A DNA stretch of 64,000 nt, taken from NCBI GenBank assembly GCA_024449915.1, contig JAMZAV010000951.1:62001-126000 (forward strand), given 5' to 3'. Every line of letters begins with the position of its first letter. Within the stretch, counting starts at the first letter, position 1. This DNA is from Sweltsa coloradensis. Lineage: Eukaryota > Arthropoda > Insecta > Plecoptera > Chloroperlidae. The position numbers were made by a program, and so were the translations under genes. Shown in pieces: positions 48,601 to 58,807 of this stretch. The notes under the pieces were generated by a model, which worked only from the letters and a program-made list of their open reading frames with translations, was not told the DNA's origin and made no database searches.

Positions 48601-49739
48601 CTGTCCCTAAAAGTGCCGGACCCACGTCTGTTAGCACCCGGGACAGATTGCACCACTGTGTGACCTGTAGAAGGAAGCCCTGTCCCTAAGAGTGCCGCGA
48701 CCCACGTCGTATCACACCGGACAGATTCCACCACTGTGTGGACCTATAGAATGGACCCCTGTCCCAAGAGTGCCGGACCCACGTGTTAATCACACCGACA
48801 GATTGCACCACTGTGTGACAGTAGGAAGGAAACCCCTGTCCCTAGGTGCCGGACCCACGTCGTTATCACCCGGACAGATTGCACCACTGTGTGACCTGTA
48901 GAAGGAACCCTGTCCCTAAAAGTGCCGGACCCACGTCGTTATATCACCGGGACAGATTCCACCACTGTGTGAACTGTAGAAGGAACCCTGTCCCCTAAAA
49001 GTGCCGGGACCCACTTCGTATCAACCCGACACAGATTCCACACTGTGTGACCTGTTAGGAAAACCCTGTCCCTAAAAGTGCCGGACCCACGTCGTTATCA
49101 CCGGAACAGATTGCACCACGGTGTGACTTGTAGAAGGAACCCTGTCCCTAAGAGTGCCGGACCCACGTCGTTATCACCCGGACAGATTGCACCACTGTGT
49201 GACCTGTAGAAGGAACCCTGTCCCTAAAAGTGCCGGACCCACGTCGTTATCACCCGGACAGATTGCACCACTGTGTGACCTGTAGAAGGAACACTGTACC
49301 TAAAAGTGCCGGACCCACGTCGTTATCACCAGGACAGAATTGCACACCATAGCTGTGTGACCTGTAGAAGGAACCCCTGCCCTAAAAGTGGCCGGACCCA
49401 CGTCGTTATTCACCGGACAGATTGCACCACGGTGGACTGTAGAAGGAAACCCTTGCCCTAAAAGTGCCGGGACCCACGCCAGTTATCACACGGGACAGAT
49501 TGCACCACTGTGTGACCTGTAGAAGGAACCCCTGTCCACTAAGACGTGCCGGCACCCAAACGTCGTTATAACCCGGAAAGATTAGCACCACTGGTGTGAC
49601 CTGTAGAAGGAACCCTGTCCTAGAGTGCGGACCCACGTCGTTATCCACCGCGAAGACTTGCACCACTGTGTGACCTGTAGAAGGAACCCTGTCCCTAAGA
49701 GTGCCGGACCCACGTCGTTATCACCCGGACAGATTGCAA
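27645..49739. repeat. 22-kb array of a 76-bp satellite
   Basis: The unit length of 76 bp is exact in the clean part (for example unit starts at 48537 and 48613). Key words are GTGCCGGACCCACGTCGTTA, then CACCCGGACAGATTGCACC and GACCTGTAGAAGGAACCC. Dividing array length by unit gives something like 250-290 copies. It is GC-rich in AT-rich surroundings. Since 76 is not a multiple of three, and ORFs fall in every frame on both strands, it is non-coding. From the start to about 48490 most units carry several extra bases; from 48490 to the end they are nearly identical. Occasional T/C-rich bursts (33708-33732, 37744-37758, 40350-40370, 44432-44450, 47122-47146) interrupt it. Confidence 0.95.
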
Positions 49740-50460
49740 CTATCTAACGACAGCATCTTAGTCTCGAATAATCAGCAGTGTATAGTGAATTATCCAGATA
49801 AAATTATCTACATTATCTATAAAATCCGTTATCTATATCTATCGGGGTAGTTTTTTTGAATTTTACTTTTCTTATATCTAATAAAATGAAGTGTATCTTA
49901 TCTAAGCTATTTAAGCTTTTAGATTACATTTTTTAAGATAAAATAATAAAGCAATAATGTAGACACAAATATAGTAAGTAATCATCGTTTTAAACGGAAA
50001 ATTCTTCTATAAGTTTTTTTTAGTTTACTATGTTATCTTAATCGTATTTCCGGAAAATGAAAATTCTTCTAGATGTCAACTTGTCAATTCTGACAAATAT
50101 TACGATGAACAAGAAAACTGTTGTAAGGGGAAAAAAATATTAATACAAAACACGTCAATATCAATAATTATGATCTATTATGTAAACAAAATTATCTATA
50201 TCATTATTTTTATCTCTTATTTTATTTAGCTAATTTTCCACACTTTATCGTTTATCTTATCTAGATCACTTGAGAAACCTTATCTGTAAGAAAAAAAAAT
50301 TGTCAAACACTTTCATATCAATATTATGATCTATTTAGTAAAACAATTATACTAATATTATTTTTATTTTATTTATGTGCTTATTCACACTTTACGTTTA
50401 CCTATCTAGTCACTTTTGGAGAATTATCCTTATCTTGATATAGATAAAAAAAAAATTGTT
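49740..50460. repeat. AT-rich 'TTATCTA' region with an internal duplication
   Basis: Words TTATCT, ATCTATA and TATCTAG recur. A segment of about 150 bp (CAATATCAATAATTATGATCTA at 50155 onward) is repeated at 50320-50450 with indels. No coding sequence. It borders the satellite directly. Confidence 0.65.
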
Positions 50461-51354
50461 CACAACACTGGTCTTGATATGATGTGTGCTTATTTTAGTT
50501 TAATATTTTTACATTTTATACATGAAATATATGTTTTAATATTCCTATGTAAGTGTGCATCGCATGATAACACTTGTCATTGTAGCCTAGTTAGTGCAGT
50601 GATTGAGTTTTTCAGGAACAAAAATGCCAAGATCCTCGAACAAAACAAAACAGCTTAGAGCATTTCTTAAAGAAACCCATAAATGAACGCCAAAATACAT
50701 TTTTCTTTTTCCTGTTTTAGATAAGGAGAAATCCAATTAATAAAATAGCGTAATCGCGGACACGTTGCTTGGGTAATTCCTTGAGCGCAAACATTGTTTT
50801 AAATGCAGAAGCTTCCCTCCCTTCAGCTGTATTTAACACAGCCTCATATTAAAGCATGTTCCCCGTTGCAGAGACGGTGGCACCGCCCTTGTGATTGCTT
50901 GGTTCGAGTACATAGGCGTGAAGAAACCGTCAAAGGGAGCACGACCTTTGTCCTTCTTACTAGTGTTGCTCTGGTGATTTAGCCCTCATTACAATAGGCT
51001 TCGCAGGACGGTAATTTAGGTAATACCACTTTGAGTCAACTCACACTGAAATTAGCAGTGTTGTTTGGGATATTGACACGATAGTGTCTGTTATACTACA
51101 AGAAAGGGTAAGGGATATCCGAAATAGGGAGCGAAGCTCATCGTTATTATATAAAGTGTGTTGCACATTGAAGGGGTATTTGGTGAAGGCGCCGGGTACA
51201 ACGAAATCACAACTTTTGCTGAATTTAGCCCGTACGGCAGAAAAACTTTATTGCATTATTGTTCTCTTCGCGGCACGAGATTTCTCCATAGTATTAGTAG
51301 TTTTAGGGCGCTTTAACAGCTAAGATTATTCGCGCCTCCAAGATAAAATTCCAT
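50461..51354. other. Intergenic DNA, nothing recognised
   Basis: The ORFs at 50416-50658 and 51084-51323 show no domain-like pattern. Confidence 0.45.
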
Positions 51355-51680
51355 AAATGTGAGTTACCACCATGTATACAACTTCCAAGGGAAGGAATGT
51401 AAGGGAAGACGCGGGGGGACAAGGGGTGGACAGGACTGTGCTGGTCAGAACCAGCCACAAGCGTATGGGGAGGGCAGGGGTTCCCCCACGTCATGGTCGT
51501 CTCCGTCTGTGTTATCATCCGTCCTTGTTGTCATTGTCGTCGCCGTCGGGGAGGTAGTCAAAGGGAAGAGGAAAGTTCCCCGACGACGACCCAGAGCTCG
51601 CCATTAGTTTTAGGGAGTGAAACTCTCCTACTTACGGGCCAAACCACGAGAAGGTTGCGAGTTGGACTTTGATGGCCCAG
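51355..51680. repeat. Dispersed repeat family R, copy 2
   Basis: Parallels 13197-13547 at both ends: TTACCACCATGTATAC, GTAAGGGAAGACG, CAGAGCTCGCCATTAGTTTT, CAAACCACGAGAAGGTTGCG. The middle is different. The ORFs here on both strands are by-products. Confidence 0.6.
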
Positions 51681-52338
51681 ATTTTAAGTGTTTTAGCAAA
51701 ATATTTGCAAGCGCCGACGCCATTTCTTGTTGTTTTTTTAATGTAATAACAAGAATAAACAATAAATAAAGATGTAGGGCAATGTAAACAACAAAATTGC
51801 ATTTTATATGTAGTGTTGATTTTTATTGCGAGACGTAACTCACACACAAACGGACAGACGAATGGACTGAAAAGTATTGAATAGAAGGGGACTTTCGTCC
51901 TCTAATAAGCATGACGAATAATAAATAAGTGATTTATTAATTGAATATGAAAAATATATTTTCATAATTGTTTGATTGCTTCAGCGTGTATGAGCGAGCG
52001 AAGTTCCAGCCTATAAGCTCCGTGCCGTCACGTTTGTGTTTTATATTATTATCGGTTGTGCCCTGAGGCAATTATATTGATACCAAGGCTTAGAAAATTA
52101 TGGTTCATGGAAGAATCACTACCAAACTTAAAAGGAAGATAAAAGGAAAATAATAAATATTGTATATTTTGTTTGTTTGTTTCTGTTCGTTTGTTGTGGG
52201 GTTTATTTTGAAAGAGATTACAATTTATTAAATTCAAATAAATAAACAAAATTATAATTAAACTTAATAAAGTCAACAATAAATGCTTAACATTAATTGA
52301 TGATTGTTAAAGTTCATATAAGATACGTCCTGAATATT
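51681..52338. other. AT-rich intergenic DNA
   Basis: GTATGAGCGAGCGAAGTTCC at 51989-52008 recalls the start of the 'GAGCGAAGCG' family but nothing else of it follows. No gene seen. Confidence 0.45.
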
Positions 52339-52748
52339 AGGGCTGGGCAAAGAGATCGATTTTTCGATACTAAATCGACATTGGGAATATTTTCGATATC
52401 AATATTGGCCCCCACATCGATATATAAAATTTAAAAAAGTAACACAAACATTTAAAATTTAGTTAAAAACGGTTAAAACTAAAACGAGGATAGTATTATT
52501 TTGATATGGTGGAGTTGCCGGTTCATTGAACGCGAGTTGGAAAGTAATAATCTTTATGAAGTTTACGCGATACATCAACCCTTTGAAGCCCCACATTTTT
52601 AATAGCGGGCCTACTGTTTAGTTTTGATACCATTTTTTTTATTTTTCATTTTGTTTGCCCAAGTACATTTTAATATTTCAATATCGAAATCGTTATTTTC
52701 GTGTGATATTAATGATTGAATAATATGTAATAGTCATAGCCCAGCCCT
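52339..52748. mobile_element. MITE with AGGGCTGGGC ends
   Basis: The 10-bp ends AGGGCTGGGC are perfectly inverse. Interior words TCGATATCAATAT and ATATCGAAATCG are also inverse, so the element can fold on itself. A GGGCTGGGC end is common in hAT-type MITEs, but the flanking 8-mers match only weakly. Non-coding, 410 bp. Confidence 0.6.
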
Positions 52749-55213
52749 ACTATTTATGAACTAAATCAATTCATTTTTTATTCATACAAAAGGTTTGGAA
52801 ACAGGGGCTAATGAAAAAAAATTCCATTATATTCGCTATCATGACGAGGGCCATGCCTGAGAGTGTTGCACGTGCCCACTAAAGACCCCCCCCCCCCTTC
52901 CATCCATAGTCTTCACAACAAGTCCACCTTTACTCACTTCATCAACAATGTTGTCTTCAGAATGAAGATTTGATTTATGTAGTTAATTGGTGCCCGAACA
53001 AAAAGATGTGTTCAGTATTTTAGTTCATCTCTTCTCTTTCTTTCATTATTATTGGTAATGCGCGTTCTCTTGTGTTTAAGTGGCTCGATCTCTTTCCAAG
53101 GCTGTGATTCAATTTCTACCTAAGAATCGTCTGAAAGCTTCTCACTAAATTGACCGATTTCGTTCCTAATCGTGTTTCTATAGTAGATTCGCTTTTATGT
53201 CCATTGTGTCGAGGTGGCAGACGTGGGGACTGATGCGCGCAAGGTGGCTCATGCATTTTTATCTTCCTCCTTTGTCTTCATTGCGTAAAAATTTGTACTT
53301 TTCCACAAAGAGGGTTTTATTTCATATCTTGTGGGTGGTAATTGTATACTTGCGCCTTGTGTGACTTCCCATGCTAAGTGAAGGGGGGCAGACACAGAGG
53401 TGACAAATAACAATTATTTCCTTAGTATTATAGTAACTAGTGTTCATTTGTATACAAATAACAAATAAAGTGGGTAAAAACTCATTATTTATTTATTAAA
53501 CATTAAAAAAAAAATCATCAAAAACATATTATAACCGTCAATATGGTGTATCAATATGATCTAAATGAGTAAGGTAAGGTATTTACCGAAGGAATCCACA
53601 TAGGAGGAAAATGCACATAAGGTGGCTTGTGGATTTCTTTACGTGATTCTTCTGCCCATTGTTGTTTGACACCAATCCTCAGACCCCCCCCCTACCCCAC
53701 TGCACACACACAGGATACTCAACCGGGGTACCAGATACACCACGTCGACTGCGGCTGGATCTATGTCACATTGGGCTTGTGAACATAAACGCAGCAACGA
53801 AACCTTTCAGAAACTCGAAATAATGTACCATTACTAGAAAGTCGAAACCTTATTTCTAATTGTTTTTGTATTACCTTTGTTAAAGTTATTCCTCAAACAA
53901 TTTATTCTTCTGATTAGAACCTCATATTCACGTACTGATCCTCTGCTAGTCAAATTTATTCATAAGAAGGCCACAGTTTCAGAAACCTTCTTACATAATG
54001 TTTTTGTCAAAGTTTGTAATTTGCAAATGATAAAAACACGGCAGAATTTCTACTCTCATTCCCAGTACTGAAAACGTCAACAAAAACAAATTCTTAGAAT
54101 TATATACTCTAATGACACTTTCAATCGTTATAAATTTGCCAGAGACAAGAACTTTTCGAAGTTGCCAAAGCGTAGGTAGGAAGGTAAGCAATCTCTTTCC
54201 ATCAAATTTCTTTGTCTTTGGATTTAGCGTAGGTTTCCTCGTCTTATTTACATATCGCCTTACACAATCAGCCCACGATCACGAACAAAGCCTAGCTCTC
54301 TTCGAAACTTAAAAACAAATTTGAATGAATCCATTGTTTTGAACAATACACTGATATATTTCGACATTTGTTTGATAAACTCAAGTTGTTGGTTATACTT
54401 ACGTAGTAACTATTGCACACAAAATGGACAATAGATAAATTGATAATTGAATTATTATTTTGAGATTAAGAAAGACATAATAGATACTGACAACACATAC
54501 AAATGCTTTCAAAGTAAGTGTGAAGTACATTAAAATGTACTGTATTTACTTTACGCCTCAAGAATTGGCTCAGTGCTACGTTGCGAAGTTCTAATTCGCT
54601 AAACGACAATCGTAGCTTAGACTCTGATATAGATTTTCTACAGTGAATAGGCAAATGCTTAGATTGATTCCTAAACCATTCGTAATTATTCCCAAACTTA
54701 TCTGAATATCCCAGATACCGTTTGTAAGTTACTTTTAAAGAGGGAAATATATTGTAAAGTACCATACCAAACGTTTAATTGTTACAAATAATTAAAAGTT
54801 TAATACTTGGATTTGTCCTAAAATCCCACACATCCCAAGCAGCGTACGTTGAAATCGAAACACTGGTTTTCAGGAAGCGAGAGAGGGAATATTCAAAATT
54901 TGTATCGCAGTTCTCAATACACATTGGCAATTTAACTACATAAAGCCCCTTTGTTTACTGGCGGCGTCTATACGCGATGTTTTCCGAATGGGCTTACCAG
55001 CCAACATTGAAATGCTCTGGACCCTGGAGCAACTCATTAGGCGTAATACTTTGGCCGCCCTTTCTGCTGCTATTCACAGCGAGACCGTGCCGTGCGAATA
55101 TCAGTGTGAACAGTGAGAACGACTTTCTGAATCACAGTTTGTAACTAAAGTGATTTGATTTGAGTCATATGTGAGGTTGCATAGTTTCTAGTAGAAGTTG
55201 AAACATTGTTTCT
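52749..55213. other. Intergenic DNA, no convincing gene
   Basis: C-runs at 52886-52897 and 53684-53692. A 99-codon minus-strand ORF at 54466-54765 and ORFs near 53877-54312 show no recognised motif; I do not call them genes. Confidence 0.4.
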
Positions 55214-55830
55214 TTTAAAAAATACTAGCATGCTAACTAGTTATTAATTTACAAAGTAACAGAAAATTTATTGGGACCACCATGACTCCCCCCCCCCCCC
55301 AAATAGTTAAACTAGGATATTTTTTATCTAGGTACCATCGGCAAAAATCTCCCATAAGAAATAACATGGGGACAATATTTATGTCCCGTGACCTTGGAGA
55401 ATTTTGATCCAAAATATATTGGCTATTATCGACGTACGCGATAACCTTTTCTGTAAATCCGCTATATTTTGTTTTGTAATTTGGATGAGTGGTTCGGTCA
55501 AAATATGCTTATTATTGCCAAGAAGGGGTGTTTTGGAATGCATATTTTTTAGTGTATATTTGTGCACAGTTTAAAAAGCTATAAAGGGCCATTTTAGATT
55601 GGCACGGTGCTATTGTATCTGTGAAACAAAAAAACAGCAGGCTTAAGCCGATTTACAAAATTCCCCAAAAAGTCCATTTTTGCAAATTTAAGGATAAAAA
55701 AACTTTTAGAAAATCGTGTAAAATCAGTTACAAGATATAATTTTTTAATGGGAATTTTAGTGTCGTTATAGGCCTAATGCTATAGGTTCAGTGGTTAAAA
55801 TATATATTTGTGGGGTAATAGCCCCTTTAA
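55214..55830. repeat. MITE-like dispersed repeat, family M, with intact right end
   Basis: Follows the 1.9-kb copy from about 55214 to 55580 (CATAAGAAATAACATGGGGA; TTTTGTTTTGTAATTTGG) and continues to AATAGCCCCTTTAA at 55817-55830, the inverse of that copy's start. A C-run lies at 55287-55300. Non-coding. Confidence 0.65.
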
Positions 55831-56385
55831 TGTGTTCTGCCACCAGTAAATATTACTAGGCTTATGTTTTAAGTTTGTTGGACGAATGACGAATGATCGC
55901 CGATGAATTATTATTAATGAATAATTAATTGTGGTCAATGAGGATGAAGGACGGGTACAAGAACAATAGTACAAGAAGGTACAAGAATCCATGCCCTGCT
56001 AGATTTCAATTCATGGACATTTACTTCATACGTAGATGGTGCTTCCATTCCAATAGTGTCGATTGAAATAATTCGGGAATCCTGTGCATAGTCAGGAAAC
56101 GCAAAGGAACATGATTACAACTTAAATCACAAGGAGAAGAACACACACGCAATACACTGCTGCCAAATAATTATATTATCACGTGCAAGCATATATTATG
56201 CATATAACAGCACATTAAATGTGTGAAATGATGTATACAAACATTGCATGATAAACTCCTCCAATATTGATGCATTACTAAACTCTAGCGATTCAAATCG
56301 AGTTTTGCCAAGTTATATGTGATTAGATTAGGAGAGTTTGTAACTCGATTGAGAGGATGCCAGCTCTTGAGAATTTGAACAGCCC
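55831..56385. other. Intergenic DNA, nothing recognised
   Basis: No repeat or coding signal identified. Confidence 0.45.
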
Positions 56386-56387
56386 CT

Positions 56388-56500
56388 TGGTTGGCCAACT
56401 TACATGAGGTCTCTTAGGAGTAGGATCTCAGTTGGCCAACTTACATCAGTTCTCCTAGGAGTAGGATCTCAGTTCGCCAACTTACATCAGTTCTCCTAAC
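56388..56500. repeat. 41-bp minisatellite, about 2.8 copies
   Basis: The unit AGTTGGCCAACTTACATCAG... followed by TTCTCCTAGGAGTAGGATCTC is repeated head to tail, the first and last copies slightly different. It abuts the SINE tail at 56505. Confidence 0.85.
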
Positions 56501-56504
56501 ACTC

Positions 56505-56945
56505 GATTGGATTGGATTGGATTGTATACTGCTTAACGTCTCATATTAATGTACTAAGGCTATTCGAGACGATGAGTGGTGATAGATGAGGATGAAGTAT
56601 GAATGAAAGGGAGGAGGGAACACCCGGTACCAGCACGTAGTCTAATCCTTTCGAAAAGTACCAAGGGGACCAACGGCTTAACGTCTTATCCGAAAGGACG
56701 GTGTAACCTTGACAGTCATATAGGTTCCTCCACTAACCCGGACTGCCGAGCAGACGTCGAGGAGAACGAAGCCGTTACACTAGCTCTCGAACTCTCCATC
56801 TGCTCTAACCAGCGGTATACGTGAGTTTCAGGACAAAGCGGTCACCCACTTTACCCCTGACCACGCCCGATTCTGCTCAACTTCGGTGTTCGAGTGGGAA
56901 CCGGTTAAAGACCTCGGCTAAACCGCTGGCTTCTTCGTTCAATAA
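56505..56945 (-). repeat. 5S-rRNA-derived SINE, copy A
   Basis: On the minus strand the head carries TGGGTGACCGC (56848-56838), identical to the Box C core of 5S rRNA genes, preceded at 5S-like spacing by AGCAGAATCGGGCGTGG and an ACACCGAAGTTG segment (5S: TCGGAAGCTAAGCAGGGTCGG). A body of about 240 bp follows, then the module TCACCACTCATCGTCTCGAA (56584-56565) and a (CCAAT)n tail (56524-56505). Such 5S-headed SINEs are known as SINE3. The plus-strand 73-codon ORF here is a by-product shared with copy B. Confidence 0.75.
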
Positions 56946-57255
56946 TATGTTATACTGTAATAATAAATTAAATGCGAATACGTGAGAACTCAGGAAGGGT
57001 CTAACCTATGAGGCATAGAAAATTGTACTTAATTTAAAATATCGTGATAATTAGACAAAGGGAATGTTCTTGATATTTTAGTACGTTCGATAAAATAATA
57101 AATTATTATACTTTCCCTTTGCTCTAGGGGAGTGTTAATTGGATCGATAAATATTGGGCAATAGTGCAAAAGAAAATCGTCCAATCACAAAGTATGTATA
57201 ACCCACCAACTAAAATTGTCTTCCAAAGATTTAGTTAGCAGACTACAAATACACA
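56946..57255. other. AT-rich DNA downstream of the 57.3-kb exon
   Basis: Nothing recognised. Confidence 0.45.
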
Positions 57256-57261
57256 TTTATT
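57256..57261 (-). terminator. Polyadenylation signal AATAAA
   Basis: AATAAA on the minus strand, 26 bp after the stop of the exon at 57287-57464 and followed by TGTGTATTTGT, a U/GU-rich downstream element. It supports that exon as a real gene end. Confidence 0.55.
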
Positions 57262-57286
57262 CAAGCTGCAGCATCGTTCTTCTGCA

Positions 57287-57464
57287 TCAGGGAAATCCGC
57301 TTTTCTTACGCAATGCTCGAAGCGTCTTCATTTCAGTTTTCTTCTTAAGGTAAAACTCTAAGGATGTATATATCAACAATATTATAATTGCCACAAATCC
57401 CCAAAAAACTACTTTAAAAACGTATTTCTCGAGCGTGGTACTATTTACATTTACTGCACAGGTG
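57287..57464 (-). CDS. Candidate last coding exon of a single-pass membrane protein (partial)
   Basis: After a consensus acceptor (AAAATCTTCTTAG at 57477-57465), 58 codons plus stop read TCAVNVNSTTLEKYVFKVVF, WGFVAIIILLIYTSLEFYLK, KKTEMKTLRALRKKSGFP. The first part has a cysteine and an NST glycosylation sequon (luminal or extracellular side). A hydrophobic segment of about 22 residues (VFKVVFWG to SLEFYL) is followed at once by a basic tail of about 20 residues, as in type I membrane proteins by the positive-inside rule. One base precedes the first full codon, so the upstream intron would be phase 1. An AATAAA follows. I do not recognise the family, and no upstream exon could be identified up to 58140. 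Splice site, topology and poly(A) signal in proper order make chance less likely, but this remains an inference. Confidence 0.5.
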
Positions 57465-57477
57465 CTAAGAAGATTTT

Positions 57478-58140
57478 CACAACATTAGAGATAACTGTTT
57501 ATATAATATAAATGTGAATAATTTAATTAAAATAAGGCATGATCCGGTTAGGCTTACATGAGCTTTTTCCACGGTTGACACTTCACTAACACTTATGTAA
57601 TTCAATACTCTTTATCAACTTTTTTAATTTTAATAAATATTAAATACAAAAAATCTTTTGAATAGCCTAAACAGTTAGTGTTAAAATTTAAATCCAACAA
57701 TTGAGAACTATCTGAAAACACACATTGCCATGTTGGCATTTTAAAGCTTTGTTCCGTGTTTTGACTGATTTGCTATTGTTATTTTTATTATGTACACAAT
57801 ACACATGCATGCATTGCACAAGGTATGAAGCACTTGGGAGTAATCGTGATAATATTTACAATGTAACGTATCTGGTTCGCAGGAACGGACGGATAACGAC
57901 CGTGACAAACATAGTTAGCAATAATAAAACAAAAGGGAATATACTTTGTAAACTGTCGATTTTAATTTTTCAGTTGCGCAATTATTAAATTGAGCGCAGT
58001 TAAAGTACAATTAATTATCAACATAAACTTCAAAATGTAAGAACAAGTTCGTTTTCGTTCATTTTTCCTTTTACAGCAACTCTTCAGTGAAAGGAACGAT
58101 GTTCACTTAAACATCAGACATAATCATAGAACAAGAAAAC
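57478..58140. other. Possible intron or intergenic DNA
   Basis: If the exon at 57287-57464 is real, this would be its upstream intron. The plus-strand ORF 57725-57988 starts with a hydrophobic run but has no other support. Confidence 0.3.
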
Positions 58141-58147
58141 CGTTCGC

Positions 58148-58585
58148 GGTGGCCCATACGATTAGGGCGCTAGTCCGAAGCGTATGGCTCTACGAGGACG
58201 TGGGTTCGATGCCGTCCGCGGTGGCACATACGATTAGGGCGCTGGTCCGAAGCGTATGGCTCTACGAGGACGTGGGTTCGATGTCGTCCGTGGTGGCACA
58301 TACGATTAGGGCGCTAGTCCGAAGCGTATGGCTCTACGAGGACGTGGGTTCGATGTCGTCCGTGGTGGCACATACGATTAGGGCGCTAGTCCGAAGCGTA
58401 TGGCTCTACGAGGACGTGGGTTCGATGTCGTCCGCGGTGGCACATACGATTAGGGCGCTAGTCCGAAGCGTATGGCTCTACGAGGACGTGGGTTCGATGT
58501 CGTCCGTGGTGGCACATACGATTAGGGCGCTAGTCCGAAGCGTATGGCTCTACGAGTACGTGGGTTCGAATCCCGTTCTAGGCAT
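58148..58585 (+). repeat. Six-copy tandem array of a 72-bp tRNA-like sequence
   Basis: Units start at 58148, 58220, 58292, 58364, 58436 and 58508 and differ by only a few bases. Each carries an A-box-like TGGCACATACGATTAGGGCG and a B-box-like GGGTTCGATGTCG, as in the head of a tRNA-derived SINE; the ends (GCGGTGG and CCGTCCGC) can pair. Only the last unit has the canonical B box GGTTCGAATCC (58563-58573), and it leads into a SINE-type 3' tail. Because 72 is divisible by three the array is open for 153 codons as a 24-residue repeat, which I regard as an artefact. Confidence 0.8.
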
Positions 58586-58660
58586 GGGTTTTTGTAATCG
58601 TCCTTCATAGTCATCTTATCACCACTCATCGTCTTGACCTTAATGCATAGCTATGAAACA
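58586..58660 (+). repeat. SINE 3' tail following the tRNA-like array
   Basis: ATCTTATCACCACTCATCGT (58613-58632), then CTTGACCTTAATGCAT, matches the tail module of the 5S-derived SINE at 56505-56600 (TATCACCACTCATCGTC). No simple-repeat end is visible, so it is truncated or decayed. Confidence 0.6.
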
Positions 58661-58807
58661 AAAATCATCATCTAAACTGCAAAAATTTGACTCCAAGCGG
58701 ACACAGAACCCAAAGAGAAACAGAAAAAGTTTTTCGTGTGCGACTAGTTTGAATGTTAGCCGCATTTCTTCGGATGAGCAAGGGTTGGTACAGAGGCTAG
58801 ACTGAGT

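Noticed and set aside
27762..49666. Dozens of 60-170-codon ORFs across the satellite, some rich in GDN, VRVI or TRTD repeats
   Set aside because: They are read-throughs of a 76-bp unit (not a multiple of three) in all frames on both strands, shaped by insertion noise.
48490..49739. CRISPR-like regularity in the clean satellite units
   Set aside because: Units are contiguous with no variable spacers, in a eukaryotic setting.
27645..49739. CENP-B box or hammerhead within the 76-bp unit
   Set aside because: Neither a TTCG-N4-A-N2-CGGG pattern nor CTGANGA...GAAA is present on either strand of the consensus.
54466..54765. 99-codon minus-strand ORF
   Set aside because: No recognisable motif, splice context or repeat relation; not enough support for a gene call.
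58149..58610. 153-codon ORF of six 24-residue repeats
   Set aside because: The DNA unit is tRNA-like with pol III box motifs, and the frame is open only because 72 is divisible by three.
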